From: an uncultured Eudoraea sp.
Lineage (GTDB): Bacteria > Bacteroidota > Bacteroidia > Flavobacteriales > Flavobacteriaceae
Direction of reading: 5' to 3'
Assembly: GCF_947260015.1 (NCBI RefSeq)
Contig: NZ_CAMYOM010000019.1
Coordinates: 1 to 55,622 of the forward strand
DNA: 55,622 nucleotides
The notes below the pieces were generated by a model that did no database searches, was not told the origin of the DNA, and was given only the letters and a program-made list of their open reading frames with translations. Within the stretch, counting starts at the first letter, position 1; the number at the start of each line of letters is the position of its first letter. The translations under genes and the position numbers were made by a program. This document shows, piece after piece, positions 34,020-43,770 of this stretch.

Positions 34020-34883
34020 ATGAAACCTGAACTTAAGGATTCTATTGGTTTGCACCTTGGCGCTAAAATCAAAAACTGTGTGCCTGTTTCCGGTGGTGAT
34101 ATTTCCAGGGCTTTTGTACTATATACAGCTTCTGATCGTGTTTTTTGCAAACTAAATAGTTCCTTGACAGCCAAGTCCATGTTTGAAGCAGAAGCGGATG
34201 GTTTGAAGGCTATTACTAAAACCAAAACCTTAAAAACTCCCTTTGTTTACGGTGTTAAAGAGCTAGATGAAGGAGCTTGTCTGTTAATGGAGTATGTGAC
34301 CTCTAAAAGCCCCGAATCTAAGGATATGGAAATTTTTGGTGCTCAACTCGCGGCTATGCATCAAAACAGTTCCGATTATTATGGATGGGAAAATCCAAAT
34401 TTTATTGGAAATTTGCCACAGTCCAACCAAAAACATGACAATTGGATTTCATTTTATATAAAAGAGCGATTAAGTCCGCAATTTCAAGCTGCCATTGATC
34501 GAAAATATTTAACTAAAAATGACGTTCCGGGTATTGAGAAACTACAAACTGTTATCACCTCCTGTTGTCCGGATGTTAATTCATCCTTGTTGCATGGCGA
34601 TTTATGGAGTGGAAATTACTTAATTGCCGAAAATGGTGAGCCTTATCTTATAGATCCGGCTGTATATTTTGGACATAGCGAAATAGATTTATCAATGTCG
34701 CGTCTTTTTGGTGGTTTTAGCTCATCTTTTTATTCTGCTTATTTTGAAATTAATCCTTCTCTGCCAGGTGAATCCAATCGCATGGCAATCTATCAATTAT
34801 ACTATTTACTTGTTCATTTGAATTTGTTTGGAAAGTCTTATTACAAATCAGTAATGGAAATATTAAAGGCACATTTTCAATAG
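34020..34883 (+). CDS. Fructosamine-kinase-family protein
   Basis: 287 residues. A kinase-like fold: an N-terminal lobe with GGDISRAFVLYTASDRVFCK (nucleotide-binding lysine), LLMEYV hinge, catalytic loop SLLHGDLWSGNYL (Asp of HGDLW) and metal-binding YLIDPAVYFGH. The final helices match FN3K proteins. These kinases phosphorylate glycated amines and trigger deglycation, so this may repair sugar-modified proteins. It starts 35 bp after the phosphorylase-like gene on the same strand, so co-transcription and a sugar-related theme are plausible. Confidence 0.88.
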   Translation: MKPELKDSIGLHLGAKIKNCVPVSGGDISRAFVLYTASDRVFCKLNSSLTAKSMFEAEADGLKAITKTKTLKTPFVYGVKELDEGACLLMEYVTSKSPESKDMEIFGAQLAAMHQNSSDYYGWENPNFIGNLPQSNQKHDNWISFYIKERLSPQFQAAIDRKYLTKNDVPGIEKLQTVITSCCPDVNSSLLHGDLWSGNYLIAENGEPYLIDPAVYFGHSEIDLSMSRLFGGFSSSFYSAYFEINPSLPGESNRMAIYQLYYLLVHLNLFGKSYYKSVMEILKAHFQ

Positions 34884-35065
34884 AGTCTGCTTATTCTTTT
34901 TTTTGTAACAGGCTTTTTTAACAAGCTCGATTCGTCTATCCATGGTTTACAGGAGCTCACTAATATTTTATTTGGGTGATTTGCCGTCAAATAAATAAAA
35001 GTGTACTATTTTTAAGCTTGTTGAACTCTTGCTTTCTTTGATTCTTCATGTTATAAGAACTGAAT

Positions 35066-36127
35066 ATGGATAAAATTAAAATCCTTGTTGTGGGTTGCGG
35101 AAATATGGGAACCAGCCACGCTCGTGCTTATCACAAATTACCTGGTTTTGAAATTGCCGGATTGGTTAGTAGAAAACCAGAAAGTCGTGAACGTCTATCT
35201 AAGGAATTGGGGGGCTTGCCTAAATTTGGTGATTTTAAAAAGGCCCTGGCCGCTACCAGGCCCGATGCTGTGGCTATAAGCACTTATCCCGATACTCACG
35301 CAGCCTATGTGAGGGAAAGTCTGGAGGCCGGGGCACATGTCTTTGTTGAAAAACCTATAGCCTTAACGGTCGAGGAGGCTCAGGCACTTGTTGATTTGGC
35401 TATTACAAAAGAGAAAAAATTAGTGGTTGGCTATATTTTAAGGGTACACCCTGCCTGGACAAAATTTGTGGAAACTGCGCAAACCCTTGGTAAACCTCTG
35501 GTGATGCGAATGAACCTTAATCAACAAAGTTCGGAAGAGCAATGGTATACGCACAAACAGCTAATGCGGTCTATGTCGCCAATTGTTGATTGTGGAGTTC
35601 ACTACGTTGATATTATGTGCTTAATGACAGGGGCACAGCCCGTGAGCGTAAGTGCTATTGGAGCTCGGTTAACAGAAGAAATAAGTGCCGGCATGTACAA
35701 TTATGGGCAGTTGCAAGTGCGCTTTAATGATGGTTCTGTTGGTTGGTATGAGGCGGGTTGGGGGCCTATGATAAGTGAGACGGCATTTTTTGTAAAGGAT
35801 GTTATCGGTCCTAAAGGCTGTGTTTCTATTGCTGATGAAAAAAAGGGCGATTCAGATGATATTGAAGGCCATACCAAAACCGGTGGTCTAATTTTACATT
35901 TTAGTGAGTTGGATTCTAATGGAAAATTTATTAAAAAAGACGTGTTGGTCAGCACTGAAGATGAGCCGGATCACGATGGACTTTGTTTATTGGAGCAGGA
36001 ATATTTCTTAAAATCTATTCAAAAAGACCTTGACCTTACCAATCATTTATCCGATGCTGTTAACAGCTTAAAAATTGTTCTTGCCGCAGATAAATCTTTT
36101 AGAACAGGCGAAACAGTTCATTTGTAA
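35066..36127 (+). CDS. Gfo/Idh/MocA-family NAD(P)-dependent oxidoreductase
   Basis: 353 residues. The N-terminal Rossmann domain begins with KILVVGCGNMGTSHARAYH (GxGxxG). The family signature GAHVFVEKPIALT carries the EKP motif with its catalytic Lys. A C-terminal beta-sheet substrate domain includes DCGVHYVDIMCLM, where the His is a likely catalytic residue, and SVGWYEAGWGP. Such enzymes oxidise or reduce sugars, inositol or similar polyols. The substrate is unknown. The start is the ATG at 35066; 183 bp separate it from the kinase gene. Confidence 0.88.
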   Translation: MDKIKILVVGCGNMGTSHARAYHKLPGFEIAGLVSRKPESRERLSKELGGLPKFGDFKKALAATRPDAVAISTYPDTHAAYVRESLEAGAHVFVEKPIALTVEEAQALVDLAITKEKKLVVGYILRVHPAWTKFVETAQTLGKPLVMRMNLNQQSSEEQWYTHKQLMRSMSPIVDCGVHYVDIMCLMTGAQPVSVSAIGARLTEEISAGMYNYGQLQVRFNDGSVGWYEAGWGPMISETAFFVKDVIGPKGCVSIADEKKGDSDDIEGHTKTGGLILHFSELDSNGKFIKKDVLVSTEDEPDHDGLCLLEQEYFLKSIQKDLDLTNHLSDAVNSLKIVLAADKSFRTGETVHL

Positions 36128-36183
36128 GGTCTTTGTATTCATCTTTTTCTTGATTTCATTGATTCCTGGCAACTTATAAATCC

Positions 36184-37613
36184 ATGATAGATCTTTTCCA
36201 AAAAGCCAAATTATATACAGACAGAACCGCAATTGTTTCAAATGGTAACGATTACACTTACCAACAATTGCTGGTCCAATCATATGTTGTCGCTGCCAAT
36301 CTTTTAAATAATTCAACTGATTTAAACGAGGCCAGGATAGCCTTTTTAGTGCCTCCCTCTTTTGAATATACGGCAATACTATGGGGAATATGGGCTGCGG
36401 GTGGAATTGCAGTTCCTCCGGCACCAAAGTTATAATCGTACATGGAGATTTTCAGGATGTTCTTGAGCCGCTTAAAGCAAACTCCAACCTGATTATTATT
36501 CCTATAATGGAGATCTTTAAAGAGAATTCTTCGGGTCTTCCGGATTTATTACCCAACAGAAGGGCTATGATGTTGTATACAAGTGGCACAACAAACAAAC
36601 CCAAAGGTGTAGTAACCACTCATGGTATTATACAGTCCCAGATTACCACCCTGGTAGAAGCCTGGGAATGGGAAAAGAAAGATTATATTCTAAATATTCT
36701 GCCTTTACACCATGTTCACGGCATTATCAATGTATTGCATTGCGCACTATGGAGTGGCGCATGTTGTGAATTTCATACCAAATTCGACGCTGAGAAAGTT
36801 TGGCGAGTATTTTTATCAGGAAAGATGACTCTTTTTATGGCTGTGCCTACCATTTACTATAAATTAATTACGTTTTGGGAAGGCGAAAAAAAAGAGAATC
36901 AACTCCTGATGTCTGAGGCAGCATCTAAGTTACGGCTAATGGTTTCAGGGTCTGCGGCATTGCCTGTTCCTGTTTTTAATAAGTGGAAATCTATTACCGG
37001 GCAAACGCTGCTGGAACGCTATGGAATGACAGAAATTGGTATGGGGCTTTCTAATTCATATCGGTCGGAGAGACGACCGGGCTATGTTGGGCTTCCATTG
37101 CCGGGGGTAGAGTTGCGCCTGGCAGATAAGGATAATAAGATAGTTGATGAAGATATACCCGGAGAAATTCAAATTAAGGGAGCTTGCGTGTTTAAGGAAT
37201 ACTGGCAAAAGGAAGAAGCTACAAGAAAAGCCTTTACTAAGGATGGGTGGTTTATAACAGGCGATATTGCTATGTTTCACGATGGGATGTACAAAATTTT
37301 AGGGCGTGATAGTGTTGATATTATTAAATCTGGTGGGTATAAGATCTCTGCGCTGGAAATCGAAGACGTCCTAAGAGGTCATCATGACATAGATGATGCT
37401 GCTGTAATTGGGGTAGAAGATGAGGAGTGGGGAGAGGTTGTAGCGGCTTGTTTGGTGTCAAATGAAACGTCATTGGATTTTGATGAAATTTCTAAATGGC
37501 TTAAAACCAGGTTGCCTGTTTATAAAATTCCACGCAAATACATCCTTCAGAATAAACTCCCGACAAATGTTTTAGGTAAAGTCACCAAAAATAAACTTAA
37601 ACCCCTTTTTTAA
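36184..37613 (+). pseudogene. ACSF3/MatB-like acyl-CoA (malonyl-CoA) synthetase, interrupted by an internal deletion and frameshift
   Basis: Two overlapping frames together make one AMP-forming ligase. The first (36184-36435) gives the N-terminus, ending GIWAAGGIAVPPAPK. The second continues from about 36421 with TKVIIVHGDFQDVLEPL and carries LYTSGTTNKPKGV, LPLHHVHGIINVLHCALWSG, LERYGMTEIGMGLS, GWFITGDIA and IKSGGYKISALEIED. The middle and C-terminal motifs are close to human ACSF3 and MatB (malonyl-CoA synthetases). At the junction, the 20 or so residues that normally separate the AVPL and KVIIVH segments are missing and the frame changes. The gene is probably inactive unless the lesion is an assembly error. 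Confidence 0.75.
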
Positions 37614-37670
37614 GATGTTTTTAATTAAAGGTTTTATTGAAATTAGTAGACTGTTCGTTTAGAATTCAGA

Positions 37671-38111
37671 CTATTCTTTTACCATAAGAAGATGCGGAAT
37701 ACCATCTTCCAAATACATTTCTCCCACAGCTGTAAAACCTAATTCATTATAAAATTTCTGTAAATAAGTCTGCGCGGAAAGATGAATTGTAGTTTCTTTA
37801 AAATTATCCTTAATGGCTTTTATTGAAGCCAGCATTATTTCTTTTCCATACCCTGCTTGCCTCCCCGATTTCCTAACTAACACACGTCCTATGCTCGTTT
37901 GATCCATATAATCACCTGCTTTGAAAATTCGGGCATATGCTACAATCTCATTTTTGTCTGTGCCGATTATATGCAAGGCTTTTGTATCCTTTCCATCCAA
38001 ATCCTGATATACACAATCCTGTTCCACTACAAAAACCTCAGTCCTTAATTGAAGAATTTGATAGAGTTCCTGATTGGTCAGGTCCTGAAAAGATTTTGCT
38101 TGAATATTCAT
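37671..38111 (-). CDS. GNAT-family N-acetyltransferase, ElaA-like
   Basis: 146 residues. The ElaA subgroup pattern is clear: LYQILQLRTEVFVVEQDCVYQDLDGKD at the N-terminus, YARIFKAGD, IGRVLVRKSGRQAGYGKEIM (acetyl-CoA-binding loop, R/Q-x-x-G-x-G/A) and IHLSAQTYLQKFYNELGFTAVG. The substrate is unknown. It is the third gene of an apparent operon, 3 bp downstream of the cation transporter gene. Confidence 0.87.
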   Translation of the reverse strand: MNIQAKSFQDLTNQELYQILQLRTEVFVVEQDCVYQDLDGKDTKALHIIGTDKNEIVAYARIFKAGDYMDQTSIGRVLVRKSGRQAGYGKEIMLASIKAIKDNFKETTIHLSAQTYLQKFYNELGFTAVGEMYLEDGIPHLLMVKE

Positions 38112-38114
38112 CTA

Positions 38115-39032
38115 TTAATCTTGCACTATAACTCTTTTACTATCGCATTTGCCAAATTCGGGTTGTATATTCAAATGGTTTATACCAAATTTATGATAGA
38201 CTTCTTCTTCTATTTTTTCCAGTATTTTATCAAATTCCGATAAGTGTATATCCTCATCAAAATCGATATGTGCTTCCAGGTGTACCTCGTCTTCATTTAG
38301 CTGCCAGATATGCACATGGTGTACATTTTTTACCGCTTGTATCTTCGTGATAGCTGATACTATTTGCTCAACTTCTATGGTATTCGGGGTAAAAAGCATT
38401 AGAACCCTGGTTGAAGATTTCAAAAGGTCATATCCCATATAAATAAGGTATAAGGCAATTATGATGGTTAGTACAGGATCTACCCAATATAGTTCATAAA
38501 ACTTCATCAACAACCCACCTATTAGAACGGCAACAGAAGCCATCATATCTGTAAACAAGTGAAGGTAAGCAGATTTCATGTTCATGTTTACTTCAGCGTC
38601 TTTCTTAATTAAAAGAACACTAAATCCATTTGCTGCAATCCCTAACAAAGCTAGCCATATAACTAAATTTGATTCAATCTCAACCGGGTTTCTGAATCGC
38701 TCAATAGCCTCTTTCACTAATATTATTGCAACAACAATTAAGGTTGAAGAATTAACGAAAGCCGCAATTATTTCTGCCCTCTTATAGCCAAATGTCCGGT
38801 TAGTAGAGGCTTTCCTTTTTGATAATTTGGTAGCAACATAACTTATAACCAGGGAAAGTACGTCACTAAAATTATGGAGCGCGTCTGATAATAAAGAGAG
38901 GCTACCCGATATTATTCCACCAATGACCTGAGCAATGGTGATTAAAATATTCAGGAATATTGTAATAAAAAGATTTCTTCCTTTTAAATCCCTGTGATTA
39001 TGGGAATGATTATGAGAATGTGACTGGCCCAT
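38115..39032 (-). CDS. Cation diffusion facilitator (CzcD/ZitB-like zinc/cobalt exporter)
   Basis: 305 residues. A histidine-rich N-terminus (SHSHNHSHNH) precedes six membrane spans over about 20-215. The transport site has HNFSD in span 2 and HLFTD in span 5, the His-Asp/His-Asp set typical of zinc-transporting members. A C-terminal cytoplasmic domain (KNVHHVHIWQLNEDEVHLEAH) binds metal and mediates dimerisation. It exports Zn2+ or similar ions in exchange for protons. It begins 9 bp after rpiB; elaA-like follows after 3 bp. Confidence 0.92.
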   Translation of the reverse strand: MGQSHSHNHSHNHRDLKGRNLFITIFLNILITIAQVIGGIISGSLSLLSDALHNFSDVLSLVISYVATKLSKRKASTNRTFGYKRAEIIAAFVNSSTLIVVAIILVKEAIERFRNPVEIESNLVIWLALLGIAANGFSVLLIKKDAEVNMNMKSAYLHLFTDMMASVAVLIGGLLMKFYELYWVDPVLTIIIALYLIYMGYDLLKSSTRVLMLFTPNTIEVEQIVSAITKIQAVKNVHHVHIWQLNEDEVHLEAHIDFDEDIHLSEFDKILEKIEEEVYHKFGINHLNIQPEFGKCDSKRVIVQD

Positions 39033-39041
39033 CGAATTGAT

Positions 39042-39473
39042 TTAAGAACAGGGTATTTTTTCAATTCTACGTTCGTGTCTGCCTCCTTCAAATTTTGTGT
39101 TGAGAAAAGTTTTAACCATATCTAAAGCCTGATTAAGTGAAATAAAACGAGCAGGCAAACTAAGTATGTTAGCATTATTATGTTCCCTTGCTAATTCTAC
39201 AATTTCCTTATTCCAACAAAGTGCTGCTCTAACAGCACGATGTTTATTTGCAGTCATGCTTGCTCCATTTCCACTACCACAAATAATAATTCCCCAATCT
39301 GCATTATTGTTTTCAACATCAATTGCAACGGGATGTATAAAATCAGGAAAATCTACACTATCTGAGCCGTCTGTACCGTGATTGATTACTTCGATACTCA
39401 TCGATTTAAGAAGACCTACGATTGCTAGTTTATATTCCGTACCTGCATGATCATTACCAATTGATATTTTCAT
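39042..39473 (-). CDS. rpiB: Ribose-5-phosphate isomerase B
   Basis: 143 residues, full length. It interconverts ribose 5-phosphate and ribulose 5-phosphate in the pentose phosphate pathway. GNDHAGTEYKLAIVGLL at the N-terminus provides the Asp/His catalytic pair. DFPDFIHPVA, IICGSGNGASMTANKHRAVRAALC (active-site Cys) and NILSLPARFIS follow. It is the first gene of the operon rpiB-CDF-elaA-like. The 613-bp AT-rich gap upstream must contain its promoter. Confidence 0.94.
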   Translation of the reverse strand: MKISIGNDHAGTEYKLAIVGLLKSMSIEVINHGTDGSDSVDFPDFIHPVAIDVENNNADWGIIICGSGNGASMTANKHRAVRAALCWNKEIVELAREHNNANILSLPARFISLNQALDMVKTFLNTKFEGGRHERRIEKIPCS

Positions 39474-40086
39474 AATATTAAGGTATTTACAATTAATACA
39501 AAGTTACAAATACCATTGGTATACCTAATTCTTAATATTGTTAACATTGTAATTTTAAAAAAAACGTAACTGTTTGGTTTGTAGGTTAGTGTTTCTTTTA
39601 GTGATTTGTTAATAACCGGAGGATAAGAAGTGAGTATATATTTTTTTAGTCTGCTTAAAAAAATGCTTTACAAAACCTGTTGATATTTAAAAAATCTTGT
39701 TCTTATTATTTAGCAGAAAGATATTAAAGGAAATAGTATAGTAGTTAACAATAATTAAAAAATTACTTGTAAGTAGTTTTATGTTGAAACCACTTATGAA
39801 TAGTCGTTCATAAAAAACTTAAGTAATTGACTGTTAGTATAAATGGTAAAATCTAAATTGTCAATAAACTCTTTTATTTGTTTATAGCAACAAATCTTCA
39901 TAAAATTTATAAGTGGTACTAACAAACAATCATAATCACCATTTTTTTTATAAATTAATAAAACAAATAATTAATATATTAATAAATGTTGATATGTTAT
40001 TTACAAGGTGAGTTTATCTAAATGTAATTTAAGGAATATAATGCTCTGGATTATAATTCGTAATTTTCCGCGCAAATAAAGAATTA
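39474..40086. other. 613-bp AT-rich intergenic region with nested inverted repeats
   Basis: There is no convincing open frame on either strand. It must hold the divergent promoters of rpiB and rnr. Between about 39761 and 39944 several perfect inverted repeats cluster: AATTACTT/AAGTAATT, ACCACTTAT/ATAAGTGGT, TTATGAA/TTCATAA and AAATGGT/ACCATTT. The last is followed by a run of eight T on the plus strand. This is the only dense cluster of potential RNA stems in a gene-free part of the window. Confidence 0.6.
39761..39950 (+). ncRNA. Candidate structured RNA (or structured leader) upstream of rnr
   Basis: Potential stems: 39761-39768 with 39821-39828; 39789-39797 with 39909-39917; hairpin 39794-39813 (7-bp stem, 6-nt loop); 39826-39839 with 39917-39930 (12 of 14 pairs); 39841-39847 with 39938-39944, then T8. 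Some stems are mutually exclusive, as in a switch, or arise by chance in AT-rich DNA. I recognise no known RNA family. Direction is guessed from the T-run. Confidence 0.25.
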
Positions 40087-42276
40087 ATGTCGAAGAAAAA
40101 GAAACGTGCAAAAAGTCACAAAAAAAATGAAATTACAAAAGGTATATTCACCGTCCTGGAGAAGGAGCCATCAAAGAGTTTTAATTATAAACAAGTTGCT
40201 TCAAAGCTGGAACTTATTGATACTGAAAGCAGAAATTTATTAATTAGAAGATTAGGTGAATTAAAAAACGAAAAACGAATACTTGAAAATACAAGAGGAA
40301 AATACCAGGCCGTCGCAAATGGAAATTATTATAAGGGAAAAGTAGATATTACGGCGAGAGGAAATGCTTATGTGGTTGTAGATGAATTAGAGAATGACAT
40401 CTTTGTACCCTATAATAGAGTTAACAGAGCTTTTCATGGTGATATTGTTGAAGTAGATATATTTAATAAGAAAGGTAATAAAAAACCAGAAGGAGAAATT
40501 AAAAAAATTCTGGAGCGAAAAAAGAAAAGATTTGTCGGTATAGTAGATTTACAGAAAACATTCGCATTTATACGGCCCACAGATATAAGAATGTATACAG
40601 ATATATTTATTCCTCCTGAAAACGTAGGTAAAGCAAAGAATGGGGAAAAAGTACTGGTAGAAATTATCGAATGGCCAGAGAAAGCGGAATCACCATATGG
40701 TAAAATAATAGAAATACTTGGTAAACCGGGTGAACACAATACAGAAATTCATGCAATATTAGCTGAATATGGATTGCCTTCCGAATTTCCCGCTGAAGTA
40801 GAAAATTATGCCAATACCTTAGATACTTCAATAAAACAGGAAGAAATTTTAAAGAGAAAAGACTTAAGAGAACTTCTTACATTCACGATAGATCCAAAGG
40901 ATGCAAAAGATTTTGACGATGCTTTATCGTTTGAAATCTTAGAAAATGGCAATTTCTCAATTGGCATCCATATTGCTGATGTTTCTCATTATCTAAAACC
41001 AGATACCGTATTAGAAGAGGAAGCTTATGAAAGAGCAACCTCTGTTTATCTGGTAGACCGGGTTGTACCAATGTTACCTGAAATATTATCTAACAACGCT
41101 TGTTCTTTAAGGCCGCATGAGGATAAGTATACATTCTCTGCAATTTTTGAAATGGATGACCATTGTTCAATAAAAAACCAATGGTTTGGGCGTACAGTTA
41201 TAAATTCAAACGAACGATTTGCGTATGGGGAGGCCCAGCATATATTGGAAACCGGCGAAAAATCAATTCCCGAGTCAGTTTCAATACGAAACAAAGCCTA
41301 CACCGTAGGTGAGGATACTGTTTATGCAATTAATACTTTAAATAGTTTAGCTAAAAAAATGCGGAATGACAGGATGGATTCCGGGGCTATTTCATTCGAT
41401 AAAGTGGAAGTTAAATTTAATCTTAATGCTGAAAACGAACCGGAAGGTGTTTATTTTAAAGAAGCCAAAGACTCAAATAAGTTAATTGAGGAGTTTATGT
41501 TGTTGGCAAATCGAAAAGTAGCTGAGTTTATAGGTAAACAAAAACCAACAAAAGCATTTGTATATAGAATTCATGATCAGCCGGATGAAGAGAAGTTAAT
41601 GGCACTAAACAGCATTATTTCACGTTTTGGACATAAGCTTGACTTAAAGGATAAAAAAGCTGTTAACAGCTCTTTAAATAAGCTTCTGGAGGATGTTAAA
41701 GGCAAAAAAGAACAAAACCTTGTAGACACCTTAGCTATTCGAAGTATGAGTAAAGCAATTTACAGTACAGACAATATTGGGCATTACGGTTTGGCTTTTG
41801 ACTTTTATTCACATTTTACATCACCTATAAGGCGATATCCCGATGTGTTGGTGCATAGATTATTGCAACATTATTTAGACGGAGGTCAATCTCCTAAAAA
41901 GGAAATTTATGAGGAATTGTGTAAGCACTCTTCAGATATGGAAGGTCTTGCGGCGAGTGCGGAACGTGATTCTATTAAATATATGCAGATAAAGTTTATG
42001 CAAGATCATAAAGATCAAGAATTTACAGGTATTATTTCGGGAGTTACAGAATGGGGAATTTATGTTGAAATCATTGAAAACAAATGCGAAGGCATGGTGC
42101 GAATACGAGATATAAAGGATGATTATTATACCTTTGATGAAAGGGAATATGCCATAATTGGTGAGCGTACACATAAAAAGTACCAGCTTGGAGATAAAGT
42201 GATGGTAATGGTAAAAAGCACAGATTTAGTAAAACGCCATTTAGATTTCACATTATTAGGCAAACCTGGAGAATAA
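40087..42276 (+). CDS. rnr: Ribonuclease R (3'-5' exoribonuclease, RNase II family)
   Basis: 729 residues. A lysine-rich N-terminus (SKKKKRAKSHKKN), a winged-helix-like region (ITKGIFTVLEKEPSKSFNYK) and cold-shock domains precede the RNB catalytic core. The core motif TIDPKDAKDFDDALSF provides metal-binding aspartates; FYSHFTSPIRRYPDVLVHRL is the conserved RNB tail. A C-terminal S1 domain (FTGIISGVTEWGIYVEI) ends the protein. It degrades structured RNA processively. The unusual upstream gap could contain a leader. Confidence 0.94.
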   Translation: MSKKKKRAKSHKKNEITKGIFTVLEKEPSKSFNYKQVASKLELIDTESRNLLIRRLGELKNEKRILENTRGKYQAVANGNYYKGKVDITARGNAYVVVDELENDIFVPYNRVNRAFHGDIVEVDIFNKKGNKKPEGEIKKILERKKKRFVGIVDLQKTFAFIRPTDIRMYTDIFIPPENVGKAKNGEKVLVEIIEWPEKAESPYGKIIEILGKPGEHNTEIHAILAEYGLPSEFPAEVENYANTLDTSIKQEEILKRKDLRELLTFTIDPKDAKDFDDALSFEILENGNFSIGIHIADVSHYLKPDTVLEEEAYERATSVYLVDRVVPMLPEILSNNACSLRPHEDKYTFSAIFEMDDHCSIKNQWFGRTVINSNERFAYGEAQHILETGEKSIPESVSIRNKAYTVGEDTVYAINTLNSLAKKMRNDRMDSGAISFDKVEVKFNLNAENEPEGVYFKEAKDSNKLIEEFMLLANRKVAEFIGKQKPTKAFVYRIHDQPDEEKLMALNSIISRFGHKLDLKDKKAVNSSLNKLLEDVKGKKEQNLVDTLAIRSMSKAIYSTDNIGHYGLAFDFYSHFTSPIRRYPDVLVHRLLQHYLDGGQSPKKEIYEELCKHSSDMEGLAASAERDSIKYMQIKFMQDHKDQEFTGIISGVTEWGIYVEIIENKCEGMVRIRDIKDDYYTFDEREYAIIGERTHKKYQLGDKVMVMVKSTDLVKRHLDFTLLGKPGE

Positions 42277-42330
42277 ATAATTTTTGGAATAGAATTTGTT
42301 TATTTTCATTAGATAAACACTAAAACCTAC

Positions 42331-43014
42331 ATGATGAAACAAGTAATACTCTTTGTTTTCTTCCTGTTTTTTATGCTGATGGTAAGGCCTCAGGATGAAA
42401 AAATCAACATAAATTTAACCAAATTCACAGAGGTTAAAGCGTATGATGGGTTATCTGTGAACCTGATAAAATCAAATGAAGATAAAGCCGTAATTACCGG
42501 AGCAAATACAGATAAGGTTAATTTTGTAAACACAGGTGGAGTTCTAAAAATCCGCATGGAGATAACCAAGATTTTTAGTGGATACAGGACATTTGTAAAT
42601 CTTTATTATTCACAGAATTTACTGGTAATTGACGTTAATGAAGATGCAAGAATTATCTCGGAAGAGTTGATTAGTCAGGAAGTAATTGAATTAAAAGCTC
42701 AGGAGGGAGGTGAGTTAAAAATAAAAGCAGAGGTGGAGCAGATGTTAATCAGATCTGTTTCAGGCGGAGTTATAGCCACCTCGGGCACATCAGATGTACA
42801 AGATGTAGCAATCAATACCGGAGGTTCTTATTTAGGAAAAGAATTTAAAACAAAATTTACTACGGTAAACGTAAATGCGGGATCCAATGCGGAGATTTTC
42901 GCTTCTGATTATGTAAAGGCTACCGTGAAAGCCGGAGGAGAAGTATTAGTTTATGGTGATCCAGCAAAAATGGACGAAAAAACTGTTTTTGGAGGTAAAG
43001 TAACAAGAATGTAA
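42331..43014 (+). CDS. Exported GIN-domain (DUF2807) protein
   Basis: 227 residues. A signal peptide covers about 1-20 (LFVFFLFFMLMVRPQ). The remainder is a head-GIN-type beta-solenoid auto-transporter-adhesin-like domain: FTEVKAYDGLSVNLIKSNED, LKAQEGGELKIKAE, VNAGSNAEIFASDYVKATV and AGGEVLVYGDP, with repeating short strands. Function of the family is unknown; it is frequent in Bacteroidota. It lies 54 bp after rnr and 17 bp before the LysE-type gene. The start could be either of two adjacent ATGs. Confidence 0.8.
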   Translation: MMKQVILFVFFLFFMLMVRPQDEKININLTKFTEVKAYDGLSVNLIKSNEDKAVITGANTDKVNFVNTGGVLKIRMEITKIFSGYRTFVNLYYSQNLLVIDVNEDARIISEELISQEVIELKAQEGGELKIKAEVEQMLIRSVSGGVIATSGTSDVQDVAINTGGSYLGKEFKTKFTTVNVNAGSNAEIFASDYVKATVKAGGEVLVYGDPAKMDEKTVFGGKVTRM

Positions 43015-43031
43015 AGGAATTCTATAGTTTA

Positions 43032-43697
43032 ATGTTAGAAGATATTCAGGCAGCGATACCCTTAGGTTTTTTATTAGCCTTTATGATTGGGCCTGTTTTT
43101 TTTGTGCTTCTGGAAACCAGCGCAACAAGAGGATTTAGGGCAGGTTTGTTTTTTGACCTGGGTGTTATTCTGGCCGACATAATTTTTCTTACAGTTGCAT
43201 ATTTCAGTAGTTTCCAATTACTGGAAAATTTAAGTAATCAACCGGGCCTTTATGTGTTTGGGGGTGTAATTCTTCTTATTTACGGCCTTACCATTTTTTT
43301 TAACAGGGACTATGTAAAAGGAAGGCAAGATATCAAACCAAGAAAAGGTGGTTACTTAAGTCTTTTTATCAAAGGTTTCCTGCTTAATTTTATTAATATT
43401 GGAGTGCTTGTATTTTGGCTGGGTGTTATTATTATTGTGGGACCAAGCCTTAACAACGATCCCAATAGAATTATTGTATTCTTTTCAACAATGCTGGGGG
43501 CATATTTAATTACGGATATCTTCAAAATACTACTGGCAAAGCAACTTCGGCGTAAACTTACTACAGAAAGGATACGTTTGGTTAAGAAAGCCCTGGGGGT
43601 AATTCTGGTTATATGCGGACTTGTACTTATTATTAAAGGTTTTCTGCCAAAAGACAAATTAAACATAGAGCAGGGAATTGAATATATAAGAGAGTAA
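43032..43697 (+). CDS. LysE/RhtB-family amino-acid exporter
   Basis: 221 residues with six hydrophobic spans. The N-terminus IPLGFLLAFMIGPVFFVLLETSATRGFRAGLFFDLG is the LysE family signature region (GPVxxxxxxxxxxxGxxxGxxxxxG). SLFIKGFLLNFINIGVLVFWLGV covers the fourth span. It would export an amino acid or derivative; the substrate is unknown. It follows the GIN-domain gene closely, and a strong bidirectional terminator lies 73 bp after its stop. Confidence 0.85.
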   Translation: MLEDIQAAIPLGFLLAFMIGPVFFVLLETSATRGFRAGLFFDLGVILADIIFLTVAYFSSFQLLENLSNQPGLYVFGGVILLIYGLTIFFNRDYVKGRQDIKPRKGGYLSLFIKGFLLNFINIGVLVFWLGVIIIVGPSLNNDPNRIIVFFSTMLGAYLITDIFKILLAKQLRRKLTTERIRLVKKALGVILVICGLVLIIKGFLPKDKLNIEQGIEYIRE

Positions 43698-43770
43698 TAA
43701 ATACTTAAAATAAGAAAGCAGATAAATCATTCAAAGACACTATTCACCAAGAACTACTGTTAAAATAAAA

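Noticed and set aside
36381-37613. A separate shorter acyl-CoA synthetase gene starting at 36381
   Set aside because: Its first residues (MGNMGCGWNCSSSG) are an out-of-frame reading of the upstream part of the same enzyme.
39761-39950. Assignment as bacterial 6S RNA
   Set aside because: The position and length would suit, but the very AT-rich sequence and competing stems do not show the long closed hairpin with a single central bubble.
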